This document shows, piece by piece, positions 1 through 5,413 of a DNA stretch of 7,989 nucleotides. A program made the position numbers and the translations under genes. A model generated the notes under the pieces. It searched no databases and was not told the DNA's origin. It worked only from the letters and a program-made list of their open reading frames with translations. Positions within the stretch are counted from its first letter, which is position 1; every line of letters begins with the position of its first letter. This DNA is from SBBG01 sp033717875 (GTDB lineage Bacteria; Pseudomonadota; Gammaproteobacteria; Ga0077554; Ga007554): contig JADDKJ010000066.1 of assembly GCA_033717875.1 (NCBI GenBank), forward strand, positions 1 to 7,989. The letters are read 5' to 3'.

Positions 1-10
1 GCGCACAACA

Positions 11-131
11 CCCTAACATTGCATTCAAGGGGACACGCCTTGGCGAGGCATTTTTAAGTTCACGGGTGTCATCAGCGCAGGGGTGTTGTTCCGGCTTCGT
101 CGTTGGCGCGCCCCTTAATTTAACGTTAGGG
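11..131 (+). other. attC site 1 (long type B)
   Basis: R'' CCCTAAC (11-17) pairs with R' GTTAGGG (125-131). The inner arms AAGGGGACACGCC and GGCGCGCCCCTT are near-complementary and enclose a long central spacer. It closes a cassette of which only positions 1-10 are visible; the frame reading Arg-Thr-Thr-Pro then TAA inside R'' could be a gene end, but ten bases cannot show that. Attc sites of the same type recur at 634-754 and 6475-6595. Confidence 0.93.
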
Positions 132-230
132 GGTCTGAAAAAGGTCTGTCCTTTTTAGCGTATGGGTAACATCGAGAAAGCAGGTGAAAGAGTGCCTGAA
201 AGTGTTTACTTCGCTGTTCACTGAATTTCA

Positions 231-380
231 TCCTTTCCCCGATTATGGGTTGCGGCGAGCAGGCAAGTTTAGCCGCTACGGACAGATTTCACTCCGCACT
301 ATGACGAGCCATTTTCGGTAAAGCGTTGAGTAACATTTTGCCGCGCTCACCCTGGCAAGTTCTTTGTGTGGGCAACATCA
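231..380. repeat. diverged direct repeat, copy A
   Basis: This copy aligns with 415-564 at an offset of about 184 bp, with only small gaps. Shared anchors are TCCTTT at the start, GAGCAGG, AGCCG, CGGACAG, TTCCGC/CTCCGC, a GAGT/GAGC block and CTGGCAAGT/TTGGCAAGT followed by TGGGCA near the end. On the minus strand it contains a 29-codon ORF (289-378) whose last residues resemble those of the 25-codon ORF in copy B. The copies are clearly related but well diverged, so the duplication is old or was acquired as such. Confidence 0.7.
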
Positions 381-414
381 AATTCAGCGGTAACTGATGT
401 CGTTATGTATTGGG

Positions 415-564
415 TCCTTTTCTGGCCAAGGGGCGCGGGTCGAGAGCAGGCGCAGCCGTCGCGGACAGGCATCATTCCGCTCCGTAATGAGTCGTCTTCA
501 GCCAAGCATTGAGCATCCGTTTTAGCTTACTCTCCTTGGCAAGTGTCATGCATGGGCATCGCCA
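415..564. repeat. diverged direct repeat, copy B
   Basis: Partner of the repeat at 231-380. The best-matching core is roughly 442-564 against 255-380. The minus strand holds a 25-codon ORF (472-549) ending Lys-Thr-Thr-His-Tyr-Gly-Ala-Glu-stop, in register with the stop of the ORF in copy A. Several differences in the shared tail are synonymous on the minus strand (AAC/AAT, AAA/AAG, GAG/GAA), a weak hint of former coding. No ribosome binding site is seen. Confidence 0.65.
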
Positions 565-633
565 AGCGCGAGAGAAAAACTGGACTGTTTTCTTTGGCGT
601 GTTGGTACTAATATAGTGCTCAGGGCACTCCAG

Positions 634-754
634 CCCTAACATTTCATTCAAGGGGACACGCCTTGGCGAGGCACTTTCAGGTCATGGGTATCATCAGCGC
701 AGGGGCGTTGTTCTGGCTTCATCGTTGGCGTGCCCCTTAATTCGCACGTTGGGC
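634..754 (+). other. attC site 2 (long type B)
   Basis: R'' CCCTAAC (634-640) and R' GTTGGGC (748-754). The arms AAGGGGACACGCC and GGCGTGCCCCTT pair around a spacer of about 65 bases that starts with the small palindrome CGCCTTGGCG. The two cores differ because R'' belongs to the cassette on the left and R' to the HNH cassette on the right. Confidence 0.94.
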
Positions 755-775
755 CACAACAAGAGGTGAGAGCCA

Positions 776-1456
776 ATGTTAGCGATTCTCTGGCATGACG
801 AAGAATCCGCCGGGTACACGGATCAGATTCCACTTACATGGGTCGTTCGCGAAGGCCAAATAAATGAGCGTGTTCACGACGTTGTGGGTCCGCGTTCCGG
901 ACGCAGCAAAGCGAAGTGTGACATCACAGTCTCTGGAGCAAGAGCCGATCTCGATTATCGCGCATATGCCAAATTCAATGGAAATCAAGGCATGCATCTT
1001 GGCGTTCTACGAATCGAATTTTCCGATAATGACAGGAATACAGTCTCTAACGTTCTTTGGAAATACCAAGGCGAGCGAGATTTCAAGTCATACCCGGTTA
1101 CGGTAGGATATTTGTCAGTTTCACCGCAGGACTTCGAAGCCGACGTAGCTGCTTCGCTTCTTCTTTCATCAGAAGAGAGGCGAAAACGGCTTGCTTCTGC
1201 CCCTAAGAAACCGAGTGTAATCAAAGTCGTATCCACTAGCTATCGCCGCAATCCCGATGTTGTTGCGGAGGTTCTATCATTGGCGAAAGGTGCGTGTCAG
1301 CGCTGCAAGCGACCCGCTCCGTTTACCAAAGCTAGTACCGGGGAACCCTATCTTGAGGTACATCATCGAAGGCATCTTGCGGACGGTGGAGATGACACAG
1401 TAGAGAACGCGATAGCTCTATGCCCTAACTGTCATCGGGAAGCGCATCATGGCTAG
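776..1456 (+). CDS. HNH endonuclease domain protein
   Basis: A 226-aa protein with a C-terminal HNH nuclease domain (about 170-226), which in this family binds a metal ion and cuts DNA. Visible are two zinc-knuckle pairs, Cys174/Cys177 and Cys216/Cys219, and the HNH residues His197 (in LEVHH), Asn211 and His220, followed by His224-His225. Residues 1-145 form an unrecognised, beta-rich-looking N-terminal region that may recognise DNA. The ATG follows a good Shine-Dalgarno-like AGAGGTGAG at 762-770. The TAG stop abuts the next attC core at 1457. It is the sole gene of its cassette. The nuclease fold is clear; restriction, phage defence or another role is inference. Confidence 0.9.
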   Translation: MLAILWHDEESAGYTDQIPLTWVVREGQINERVHDVVGPRSGRSKAKCDITVSGARADLDYRAYAKFNGNQGMHLGVLRIEFSDNDRNTVSNVLWKYQGERDFKSYPVTVGYLSVSPQDFEADVAASLLLSSEERRKRLASAPKKPSVIKVVSTSYRRNPDVVAEVLSLAKGACQRCKRPAPFTKASTGEPYLEVHHRRHLADGGDDTVENAIALCPNCHREAHHG

Positions 1457-1511
1457 GCCCAACCCGGCGCTCAAGCGGACGGCTGCGCCGCCGCTTAGCT
1501 CTGCGTTAGGC
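1457..1511 (+). other. attC site 3 (short type A, 55 bp)
   Basis: R'' GCCCAAC (1457-1463) and R' GTTAGGC (1505-1511). The compact hairpin has arms CAAGCGGACGGC and GCCGCCGCTTAG with almost no spacer. Nearly identical sites close the lipoprotein cassette (5334-5388) and the peroxiredoxin cassette (5975-6029). R'' matches the GTTGGGC core at 748, confirming the HNH cassette as one unit. Confidence 0.95.
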
Positions 1512-1952
1512 CGCAGATTGTGCGCTGATTCAGGCGAGGATAAGGGAGCACAACAAAGAGCTCTCTTCGTTGCCCGGCACGATGAAGGGGCGCCCCGGGA
1601 AATTTCAAGCTCAGGGCTATCCATGAACGGAGTTGGTTCCATCACGTTCACTCCCGCCGGCAAAAGTCTCGCAACTGCCTGAGGCAAAATCAATGTGCGT
1701 CGGCTCTGCTCGGCAGAAAAGGGGGCAAGCCCATGGGTTCTATCAAAGCATTCAAAAAAACCAATAAAGGGCTCTGGCAAGCGGCGCGTTCCGGGTTTAT
1801 TATCAGTTTCATCATCGGTTTTCCCCAGGCCACATCGGCCTAACATCACGCTCAAGGGGACGCGCCTGAGCGAGGCTTTGTTCGAGTTGTCGGGTAATTT
1901 TCACTGTGTCGGGCTCGTGGGCTTACTGGCCGGCGCGCCCCTTAGCTTAACG
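1506..1952 (+). mobile_element. repeated cassette, copy 1
   Basis: First of four near-identical cassettes (others at 2355, 2804 and 7152). The ~332-bp body starts CCGCAGATTGTGCGCTGATT and ends in a long type C attC. Copy 1 has one extra base in the stretch before R'' (TTTTCCCCAGG against TTTCCCAAG), the only indel in the body among the copies. Several frames are open on both strands, so the coding content is uncertain. The most plausible + frame is the small ORF beginning at 1733. Confidence 0.9.
1733..1843 (+). CDS. possible small cassette protein (36 aa, copy 1)
   Basis: ATG is preceded by a purine-rich AAAAGGGGG about 7 bases upstream. The predicted peptide has a basic N-terminus (AFKKTNKGLWQAAR) followed by a short hydrophobic patch (FIISFIIGF), which might associate with a membrane. 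In this copy an extra base makes the frame end on the TAA within the attC core GCCTAAC, as in four other genes of this array. The other three copies lack that base and read through attC to 72 aa. The family is not recognised. A competing minus-strand frame is also open, so this is a candidate gene only. Confidence 0.35.
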   Translation: MGSIKAFKKTNKGLWQAARSGFIISFIIGFPQATSA

Positions 1953-1958
1953 TTATGC
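1838..1958 (+). other. attC site 4 (long type C)
   Basis: R'' GCCTAAC (1838-1844) and R' GTTATGC (1952-1958). The arms AAGGGGACGCGCC and GGCGCGCCCCTT pair around a long spacer. R' departs from the GTTRRRY consensus (T at the fifth base), but the next R'' (GCATAAC at 2294) carries the complementary change, so the variant core travels with the following cassette. Confidence 0.93.
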
Positions 1959-2287
1959 GTAGAAAACCAATGGACGAGCCAGTAGCAAAAACAGAATTGC
2001 TCGCGGTCCACCCAGACGGAACTCGGGCAACGGTAACAATCGAGATCGGTAAGCCTTACCTGCATCAAAGTGGTGAAGGCTTCGAAGAATGGGCGTGTCC
2101 TGTTTCCCTGACGCCGCTGTACAAGAATCTCAGAGACGCAAGAGGCGGGGACCCCTTCCAAGCGTTGTGTTTGGCATCAGCATTGATTCTCGATTTGTTG
2201 TCTGGGTTCAAAGAAAAAGGTGGAACACTGCTTTTCGAAGAAGGCCAAGAGTTTCCCCTTGAGGCATACAGCTTTGACAAACGTTAA
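1955..2287 (+). CDS. small uncharacterised cassette protein (110 aa)
   Basis: Sole gene of cassette 1953-2354. The first in-frame ATG (1955) lies inside the attC core GTTATGC; a second ATG at 1970 gives 105 aa and may be the true start. Neither has a clear Shine-Dalgarno sequence. The protein is soluble, with no signal peptide or membrane segment. An N-terminal beta-rich part (TELLAVHPDG, ATVTIEIGKPY) is followed by EEWACPVSL, a helix-like region around DPFQALCLASALILDLL and a closing GGTLLF strand. This order resembles small DUF6968-type proteins, but I make that comparison from memory and hold it loosely. Function is unknown. The TAA ends seven bases before the next attC. Confidence 0.72.
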   Translation: MRRKPMDEPVAKTELLAVHPDGTRATVTIEIGKPYLHQSGEGFEEWACPVSLTPLYKNLRDARGGDPFQALCLASALILDLLSGFKEKGGTLLFEEGQEFPLEAYSFDKR

Positions 2288-2293
2288 ATCTAC

Positions 2294-2360
2294 GCATAAC
2301 AACCGGTTCCACGGGACGGCGTCGCTTACGCGCCGCCGCCCGTGAACCGGAACGTTAGGC
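2294..2360 (+). other. attC site 5 (67 bp)
   Basis: R'' GCATAAC (2294-2300) and R' GTTAGGC (2354-2360). The strong inner hairpin is CCGGTTCCACGGGACGGCG against CGCCGCCCGTGAACCGG. This attC sequence occurs once in the window, so the cassette probably has an origin different from its neighbours. Confidence 0.95.
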
Positions 2361-2803
2361 CGCAGATTGTGCGCTGATTAAGGCGAGGCCAAGGGAGCAT
2401 AACAAAGAGCGCTCTTCGTTGCCCGGCATGATGAAGGGGTGTCCCGGGAAATTTTAAGCTCAGGGCTATCCATGAACGGAGTTGGTTCCATCACGTTCAC
2501 TCCCACCGGCAAAAGTCTCGCAACTGCCTGAGGCAAAATCAATGTGTGGCGGCTCTGTTCGGCAGAAGAGGGTTCAAGCCCATGGGTTCTGGTCAAGCAT
2601 TCAAAAAAACCAATAAAGGGCTCTGGCAAGCGGCGCGTTCCGGGTTTATTATCAGTTTCATCATCGGCTTTTCCAAGCCACATCGGCCTAACATCGCGCT
2701 CAAGGGGACGCGCCTGAGCGAGGCTTTGTTCGAATTGTCGGGTGACATTTTCACTACATCGGGCTCGCGGGCTTACTGGCCGGCGCGCCCCTTAGCTTAA
2801 ACG
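2355..2803 (+). mobile_element. repeated cassette, copy 2
   Basis: A 449-bp cassette almost identical to those at 1506, 2804 and 7152, with scattered substitutions and no indel relative to copies 3 and 4. It is directly followed by copy 3, forming a tandem pair joined by attC 2686-2809. Confidence 0.92.
2582..2800 (+). CDS. possible small cassette protein (72 aa, copy 2)
   Basis: Same frame as the candidate at 1733, starting Met-Gly-Ser-Gly-Gln. AGAGGG lies about 9 bases upstream of the ATG, and the frame is also open upstream of it. Without the extra base of copy 1 it reads through R'' and across nearly all of attC, giving a tail (PHRPNIALKGTRLSEALFEL) encoded by the recombination site. The tail is probably a by-product of the frame rather than a functional domain. 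Coding status is unproven. Confidence 0.3.
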   Translation: MGSGQAFKKTNKGLWQAARSGFIISFIIGFSKPHRPNIALKGTRLSEALFELSGDIFTTSGSRAYWPARPLA

Positions 2804-2809
2804 TTAGGC
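2686..2809 (+). other. attC site 6 (long type C)
   Basis: R'' GCCTAAC (2686-2692) and R' GTTAGGC (2803-2809), with arms AAGGGGACGCGCC and GGCGCGCCCCTT. It closes repeated cassette copy 2 and is nearly identical to the sites at 3135 and 7483. Confidence 0.95.
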
Positions 2810-3252
2810 CGCAGATTGTGCGCTGATTCAGGCGAGGCTAAGGGAGCATAACAAAGAGCTCTCTTCGTTGCCCGGCATGATGAAGGGGCGCCCCGGGGAA
2901 TTGCAAGCTCAGGGCTATCCATGAACGGAGTTGGCTCCATCACGTTCACTCCCACCGGCAAAAGTCTCGCAACTGCCTGAGGCAAAATCAATGTGCGTCG
3001 GCTCTGTTCGGCAGAAAAGGATTCAAGCCCATGGGTTCTATCAAAGCATTCAAAAAAACCAATAAAGGGCTCTGGCAAGCGGCGCGTTTCGGGTTTATTA
3101 TCCGTTTCATCATCGGCTTTCCCAAGCCACATCGGCCTAACATCGCGCTCAAGGGGACGCGCCTGAGCGAGGCTTTGTTCGAGTTATTGGGTGACATTTT
3201 CACGGTATCGGGCTCGCGGGCTTACTGGCCGGCGCGCCCCTTAGCTTAAACG
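2804..3252 (+). mobile_element. repeated cassette, copy 3
   Basis: A 449-bp cassette in tandem behind copy 2. It differs from the other copies by point substitutions, for example in the stretch after CCCCGGG and in the serine codons of the small ORF. Identical cores (GTTAGGC/GCCTAAC) at both boundaries fit duplication by excision and reinsertion or by unequal exchange between neighbouring copies. Confidence 0.92.
3031..3249 (+). CDS. possible small cassette protein (72 aa, copy 3)
   Basis: Starts Met-Gly-Ser-Ile-Lys as in copy 1, with AAAAGGA about 9 bases before the ATG, the best ribosome-site candidate of the four copies. It differs from the other copies by Phe for Ser at residue 20 and Arg for Ser at residue 25, which interrupts the hydrophobic patch. 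The frame runs through attC to residue 72. Function is unknown and coding status unproven. Confidence 0.32.
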   Translation: MGSIKAFKKTNKGLWQAARFGFIIRFIIGFPKPHRPNIALKGTRLSEALFELLGDIFTVSGSRAYWPARPLA

Positions 3253-3258
3253 TTAGGT
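3135..3258 (+). other. attC site 7 (long type C)
   Basis: R'' GCCTAAC (3135-3141) and R' GTTAGGT (3252-3258), with the same arms as attC 6. The terminal T of R' belongs to the next cassette and is matched by ACCTAAC at 3810. Confidence 0.95.
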
Positions 3259-3266
3259 TTCAGCTC

Positions 3267-3815
3267 ATGACGGTCACCTCGAAGGACATGTACAAAATTC
3301 TTCGCGAAGCGTTGGCGCCGGGGCTGAAGGTCGCTGGCTTTAAGCGCACGTCCGGGGGAATGCTTGGCTGGTACAAGCCTATCGATGGTCGGTATTTGTC
3401 ATTTTGGTTCCAGTGCGACAAATATGGCTGGTTTCAAGATTTCGGTTCCAAGGTAACTCTTGAGTTGCAGGTTGCGGACGACCCGCGCCCCGGATATGGC
3501 CGGCTCCTTGATCGGGAGCGCTTCGCCACTTTCCTGACGGATACTGAACTTGAAGTCGTTCGCGCACTAAACAACGACGTCATTCGCTCGCTACCCGTCC
3601 CCTCGCCAAACAATCCGGTCTTCCTCCTTGGCGACGAGGGACAAAAGTGGTTCATGTCCGACTATCGACTACACGTCGAGCCATACGCAAGGAATCAGGA
3701 CGTTTGGTTGCACTATTTCACGCCCCAGCATGTGGAAACTTGGGCTGCATTCTTCTCAGATCGCATCCTTCGTATCGGAGATGCATTCCTTGCTGGTGTC
3801 AAACGTGAAACCTAA
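3267..3815 (+). CDS. uncharacterised cassette protein (182 aa)
   Basis: A 182-aa soluble protein with no signal peptide or membrane segment, beginning eight bases after the attC core with no clear Shine-Dalgarno sequence. It opens with an amphipathic helix (MYKILREALAPGLKVAGFKR), then a short Gly/Trp-rich stretch (GGMLGWYKP), an aromatic strand (YLSFWFQCDKYGWFQDFG) and TLELQVADDPRPGYGR. This is the usual order of DUF4304-like proteins (helix, 'GFKR', then beta strands), but I am not certain of the family. The C-terminal half (WFMSDYRLHVEPYA, VWLHYFTPQHVETWAAFF) looks alpha/beta. Its TAA stop lies inside the attC core ACCTAAC. The reading frame is solid and the function unknown. Confidence 0.85.
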   Translation: MTVTSKDMYKILREALAPGLKVAGFKRTSGGMLGWYKPIDGRYLSFWFQCDKYGWFQDFGSKVTLELQVADDPRPGYGRLLDRERFATFLTDTELEVVRALNNDVIRSLPVPSPNNPVFLLGDEGQKWFMSDYRLHVEPYARNQDVWLHYFTPQHVETWAAFFSDRILRIGDAFLAGVKRET

Positions 3816-3905
3816 CCTCGCGGTCAACCGGACGCCCGGCAAGCGGAGCTTGCCGGTCCCCTCCGGCCTTCGGCCTCCGGTCGCCGGTTACCTTCAACGT
3901 TGGGC
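3810..3905 (+). other. attC site 8 (96 bp)
   Basis: R'' ACCTAAC (3810-3816) and R' GTTGGGC (3899-3905). The outer arms GGTCAACCGG and CCGGTTACC enclose a central region with two further small hairpins, GGCAAGCGGAGCTTGCC and CCGGCCTTCGGCCTCCGG. It is related in its arms to the site at 7080. Confidence 0.93.
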
Positions 3906-3916
3906 GCTTAAAACCC

Positions 3917-4633
3917 ATGACTGACGATCAGCTTGTGATCGAGATTGAAGCTCAACGCAGCCTAATGGTTGCCGTTGCCACTGGTGGGCCGAAGATTCAG
4001 GATGTGAACGACCAGTACAGAGAGCGCCGTGATCGCATTGCTCAAGAACTGCGGCATCGCAATCTCGCCGACCCCAATCCCCACGGCGACCTATGGGCTT
4101 GGTATGGGCGTTGGAGCGCTGGCGATCTAGGCAGTTGGGCATCACGACGTGCCCACCTGTCCGAAATGTACCAGCCACTCATTGACCAAATTCGTACCAG
4201 CGCCACAGGAACGAGGCTTTTTGAGGAACCAACGGGATGGTCCCGTGTTGATCGTGGCGTGTATGAAATTCGCAGACGCCTAGAACAGGCGGAGGTCGAA
4301 GAGCATTTTCAGGCCGTCGGCCTGCTTTGCCGCGAAGTTCTCATATCAGTGGCGCAGGTCGTGTATGACGCGCAACGTCACCAAACCGAAGATGGAACGC
4401 AACCTTCCGAAACAGACGCGAAGCGAATGCTCGACGCTTACATTGCGACAGAGTTGTCTGGCAGCCCCAACGAAGGCGTGCGGCGGCACGCTAAAGCCGC
4501 TTTGTCGCTCGCTAATGATCTGCAGCACCATCGCACTGCCACATACCGACAAGCGGCCCTTTGCGCAGAAGCAACCGCATCCGTTGTAAATCTCGTCGCA
4601 ATTATTTCGGGCCGCCGAGACCGGAATGCGTGA
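3917..4633 (+). CDS. uncharacterised protein, possible HEPN-like C-terminus
   Basis: A 238-aa soluble, helix-rich protein, sole gene of cassette 3900-4699. The N-terminal half has a charged helix (about 25-50) and the motif LWAWYGRWSAGDLGSW. After a linker with EEPTGWSRVDRG, the C-terminal half is a helical bundle: AEVEEHFQAVGLLCREVL, DAKRMLDAYIATEL, RRHAKAALSLANDLQHHR and AALCAEATASVVNLVAIIS. The bundle and its RRHAKAA segment recall HEPN-type domains found in abortive-infection proteins, though a strict RxxxxH catalytic motif is not evident, so RNase activity is speculative. The ATG is twelve bases past the attC core without a clear Shine-Dalgarno sequence. The TGA stops just before the next core. 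Confidence 0.85.
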   Translation: MTDDQLVIEIEAQRSLMVAVATGGPKIQDVNDQYRERRDRIAQELRHRNLADPNPHGDLWAWYGRWSAGDLGSWASRRAHLSEMYQPLIDQIRTSATGTRLFEEPTGWSRVDRGVYEIRRRLEQAEVEEHFQAVGLLCREVLISVAQVVYDAQRHQTEDGTQPSETDAKRMLDAYIATELSGSPNEGVRRHAKAALSLANDLQHHRTATYRQAALCAEATASVVNLVAIISGRRDRNA

Positions 4634-4635
4634 GC

Positions 4636-4705
4636 GCCCAACCCATCATTCCACCGGACGCTGCGCGATAAAGCCGCGCAGCGCCGGTGAATTCAAACGT
4701 TAGGC
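4636..4705 (+). other. attC site 9 (70 bp)
   Basis: R'' GCCCAAC (4636-4642) and R' GTTAGGC (4699-4705). The inner hairpin is CACCGGACGCTGCGCG against CGCGCAGCGCCGGTG with a short loop. R'' matches the GTTGGGC core at 3899, confirming the cassette. Confidence 0.95.
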
Positions 4706-4733
4706 ATTACCAAAATCAGGCAAGGGGAAAGTA

Positions 4734-5276
4734 ATGAAGAGTTTCGTGAATCGTATTAAATTTATGTTGGTCGTTCTTGCGGCAATAGCTGTTATGGGGT
4801 GCGCAAGCTTTGATTATCCTCTTCCATCGGGCGTGTCATTGCTGACACAGCCATCTGGATCAGCAATCGTTATTTTATCCACCGGCGCAAAAACACACAG
4901 CATATCCGCCGCATACAACCTCGTCATTACAAATGAGTTGAGCCACAAACGTGTTGCATCGCTGCCAATTGACAACTACACGTTGAAATCGCATTTTCCC
5001 GACCACATTGGTTTTGTGCATGTTTTATATCTGGAACAAGGGCAGTACAATATCTCTTTTGAAGTACTCAATCCCTCCCTGATCGCCCATAACCGAAATC
5101 CCCTATCAACGTTTGAAGTAAAGGCTGGTGAACCAGTTTATGTGGGGGAAGTTTATTATCTAAGTGGTGGAGACTATGCTATTAGCAATAAAATAGATCG
5201 AGATATGTCTATTCTTAGCAAAACAAATCCTGATATTTCGACTTCGAATGTCACTGTTCGGTTAATTCAAAAATAA
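4734..5276 (+). CDS. predicted lipoprotein (180 aa)
   Basis: An exported lipoprotein of unknown function. The N-terminus has Lys2, Arg7 and Lys9, a hydrophobic core (MLVVLAAIAV) and a lipobox-like VMGC with the lipidated Cys at residue 23; Met at -2 is unusual but tolerated. Ala at +2 favours outer-membrane sorting. The mature part looks beta-rich (SAIVILSTG, YNLVITNEL, FVHVLYLEQGQYNISFEVL) with a strand order like small bacterial lipoprotein sandwich domains (FEVKAGEPVYVGEVYYL). The ATG has a strong Shine-Dalgarno AAGGGGA (4722-4728). The gene is AT-richer than its neighbours, suggesting a different source. The 57 bp after the stop hold no recognised feature before the attC. Confidence 0.88.
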   Translation: MKSFVNRIKFMLVVLAAIAVMGCASFDYPLPSGVSLLTQPSGSAIVILSTGAKTHSISAAYNLVITNELSHKRVASLPIDNYTLKSHFPDHIGFVHVLYLEQGQYNISFEVLNPSLIAHNRNPLSTFEVKAGEPVYVGEVYYLSGGDYAISNKIDRDMSILSKTNPDISTSNVTVRLIQK

Positions 5277-5333
5277 TGCGTGACAAGACATTGGAGTTTA
5301 GTCAACGTTGTGTATTGGGAGGAGCATTTCAAT

Positions 5334-5388
5334 GCCTAACCCGGCGCTCAAGCGGACGGCTGCGCCGCCGCTTAGCTTTGCGTTAGGC
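5334..5388 (+). other. attC site 10 (short type A, 55 bp)
   Basis: R'' GCCTAAC (5334-5340) and R' GTTAGGC (5382-5388). The hairpin arms CAAGCGGACGGC and GCCGCCGCTTAG are the same as in sites 3 and 11. The short type A attC here closes an AT-rich lipoprotein cassette, unrelated to the HNH and peroxiredoxin cassettes closed by the same site type. Confidence 0.96.
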
Positions 5389-5413
5389 AACATGCAGACA
5401 TAAGGAAAAATAA

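Larger units (their letters stand above)
126..633 (+). other. cassette body with no convincing gene
   Basis: About 500 bp between two attC sites with no long open frame on either strand. The longest + frame starting near the 5' boundary is a 20-codon ORF at 162-224 without a Shine-Dalgarno sequence. The body contains a diverged direct duplication (about 231-380 and 415-564), described separately. Matched boundary cores (GTTAGGG at 125, CCCTAAC at 634) show that this is a genuine mobile unit. Non-coding cassettes are known in large integrons and may carry promoters or small RNAs; neither is recognisable here. Confidence 0.7.

Noticed and set aside
1..16. End of a gene before attC 1 (Arg-Thr-Thr-Pro, stop in the core)
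   Set aside because: Only a few codons are visible, so it cannot be told from chance.
648..833. 61-codon minus-strand frame over attC 2
   Set aside because: Mostly the reverse complement of attC and the start of the HNH gene; no independent support.
1449..1682. 77-codon + frame starting in the last codons of the HNH gene
   Set aside because: It reads straight through attC 3 into the repeated cassette; its beginning is recombination-site sequence and the other copies do not preserve the full frame.
1695..1985. 96-codon + frame across attC 4
   Set aside because: It overlaps the small-ORF candidate in another frame, crosses the whole attC and enters the next gene out of frame; open only because of the extra base in copy 1.
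2283..2289. GTTAAAT, which fits the GTTRRRY core
   Set aside because: It lies at the end of the gene at 1955, six bases before the true R'' core, with no stem arms or complementary partner.
3810..3905. Hairpins in attC read as rho-independent terminators
   Set aside because: There is no T-tract after the stems, and the palindromes are explained by attC folding.
3894..4178. 94-codon minus-strand frame opposite the gene at 3917
   Set aside because: Antisense shadow of a well-supported + gene; no ribosome site and no recognisable protein features.
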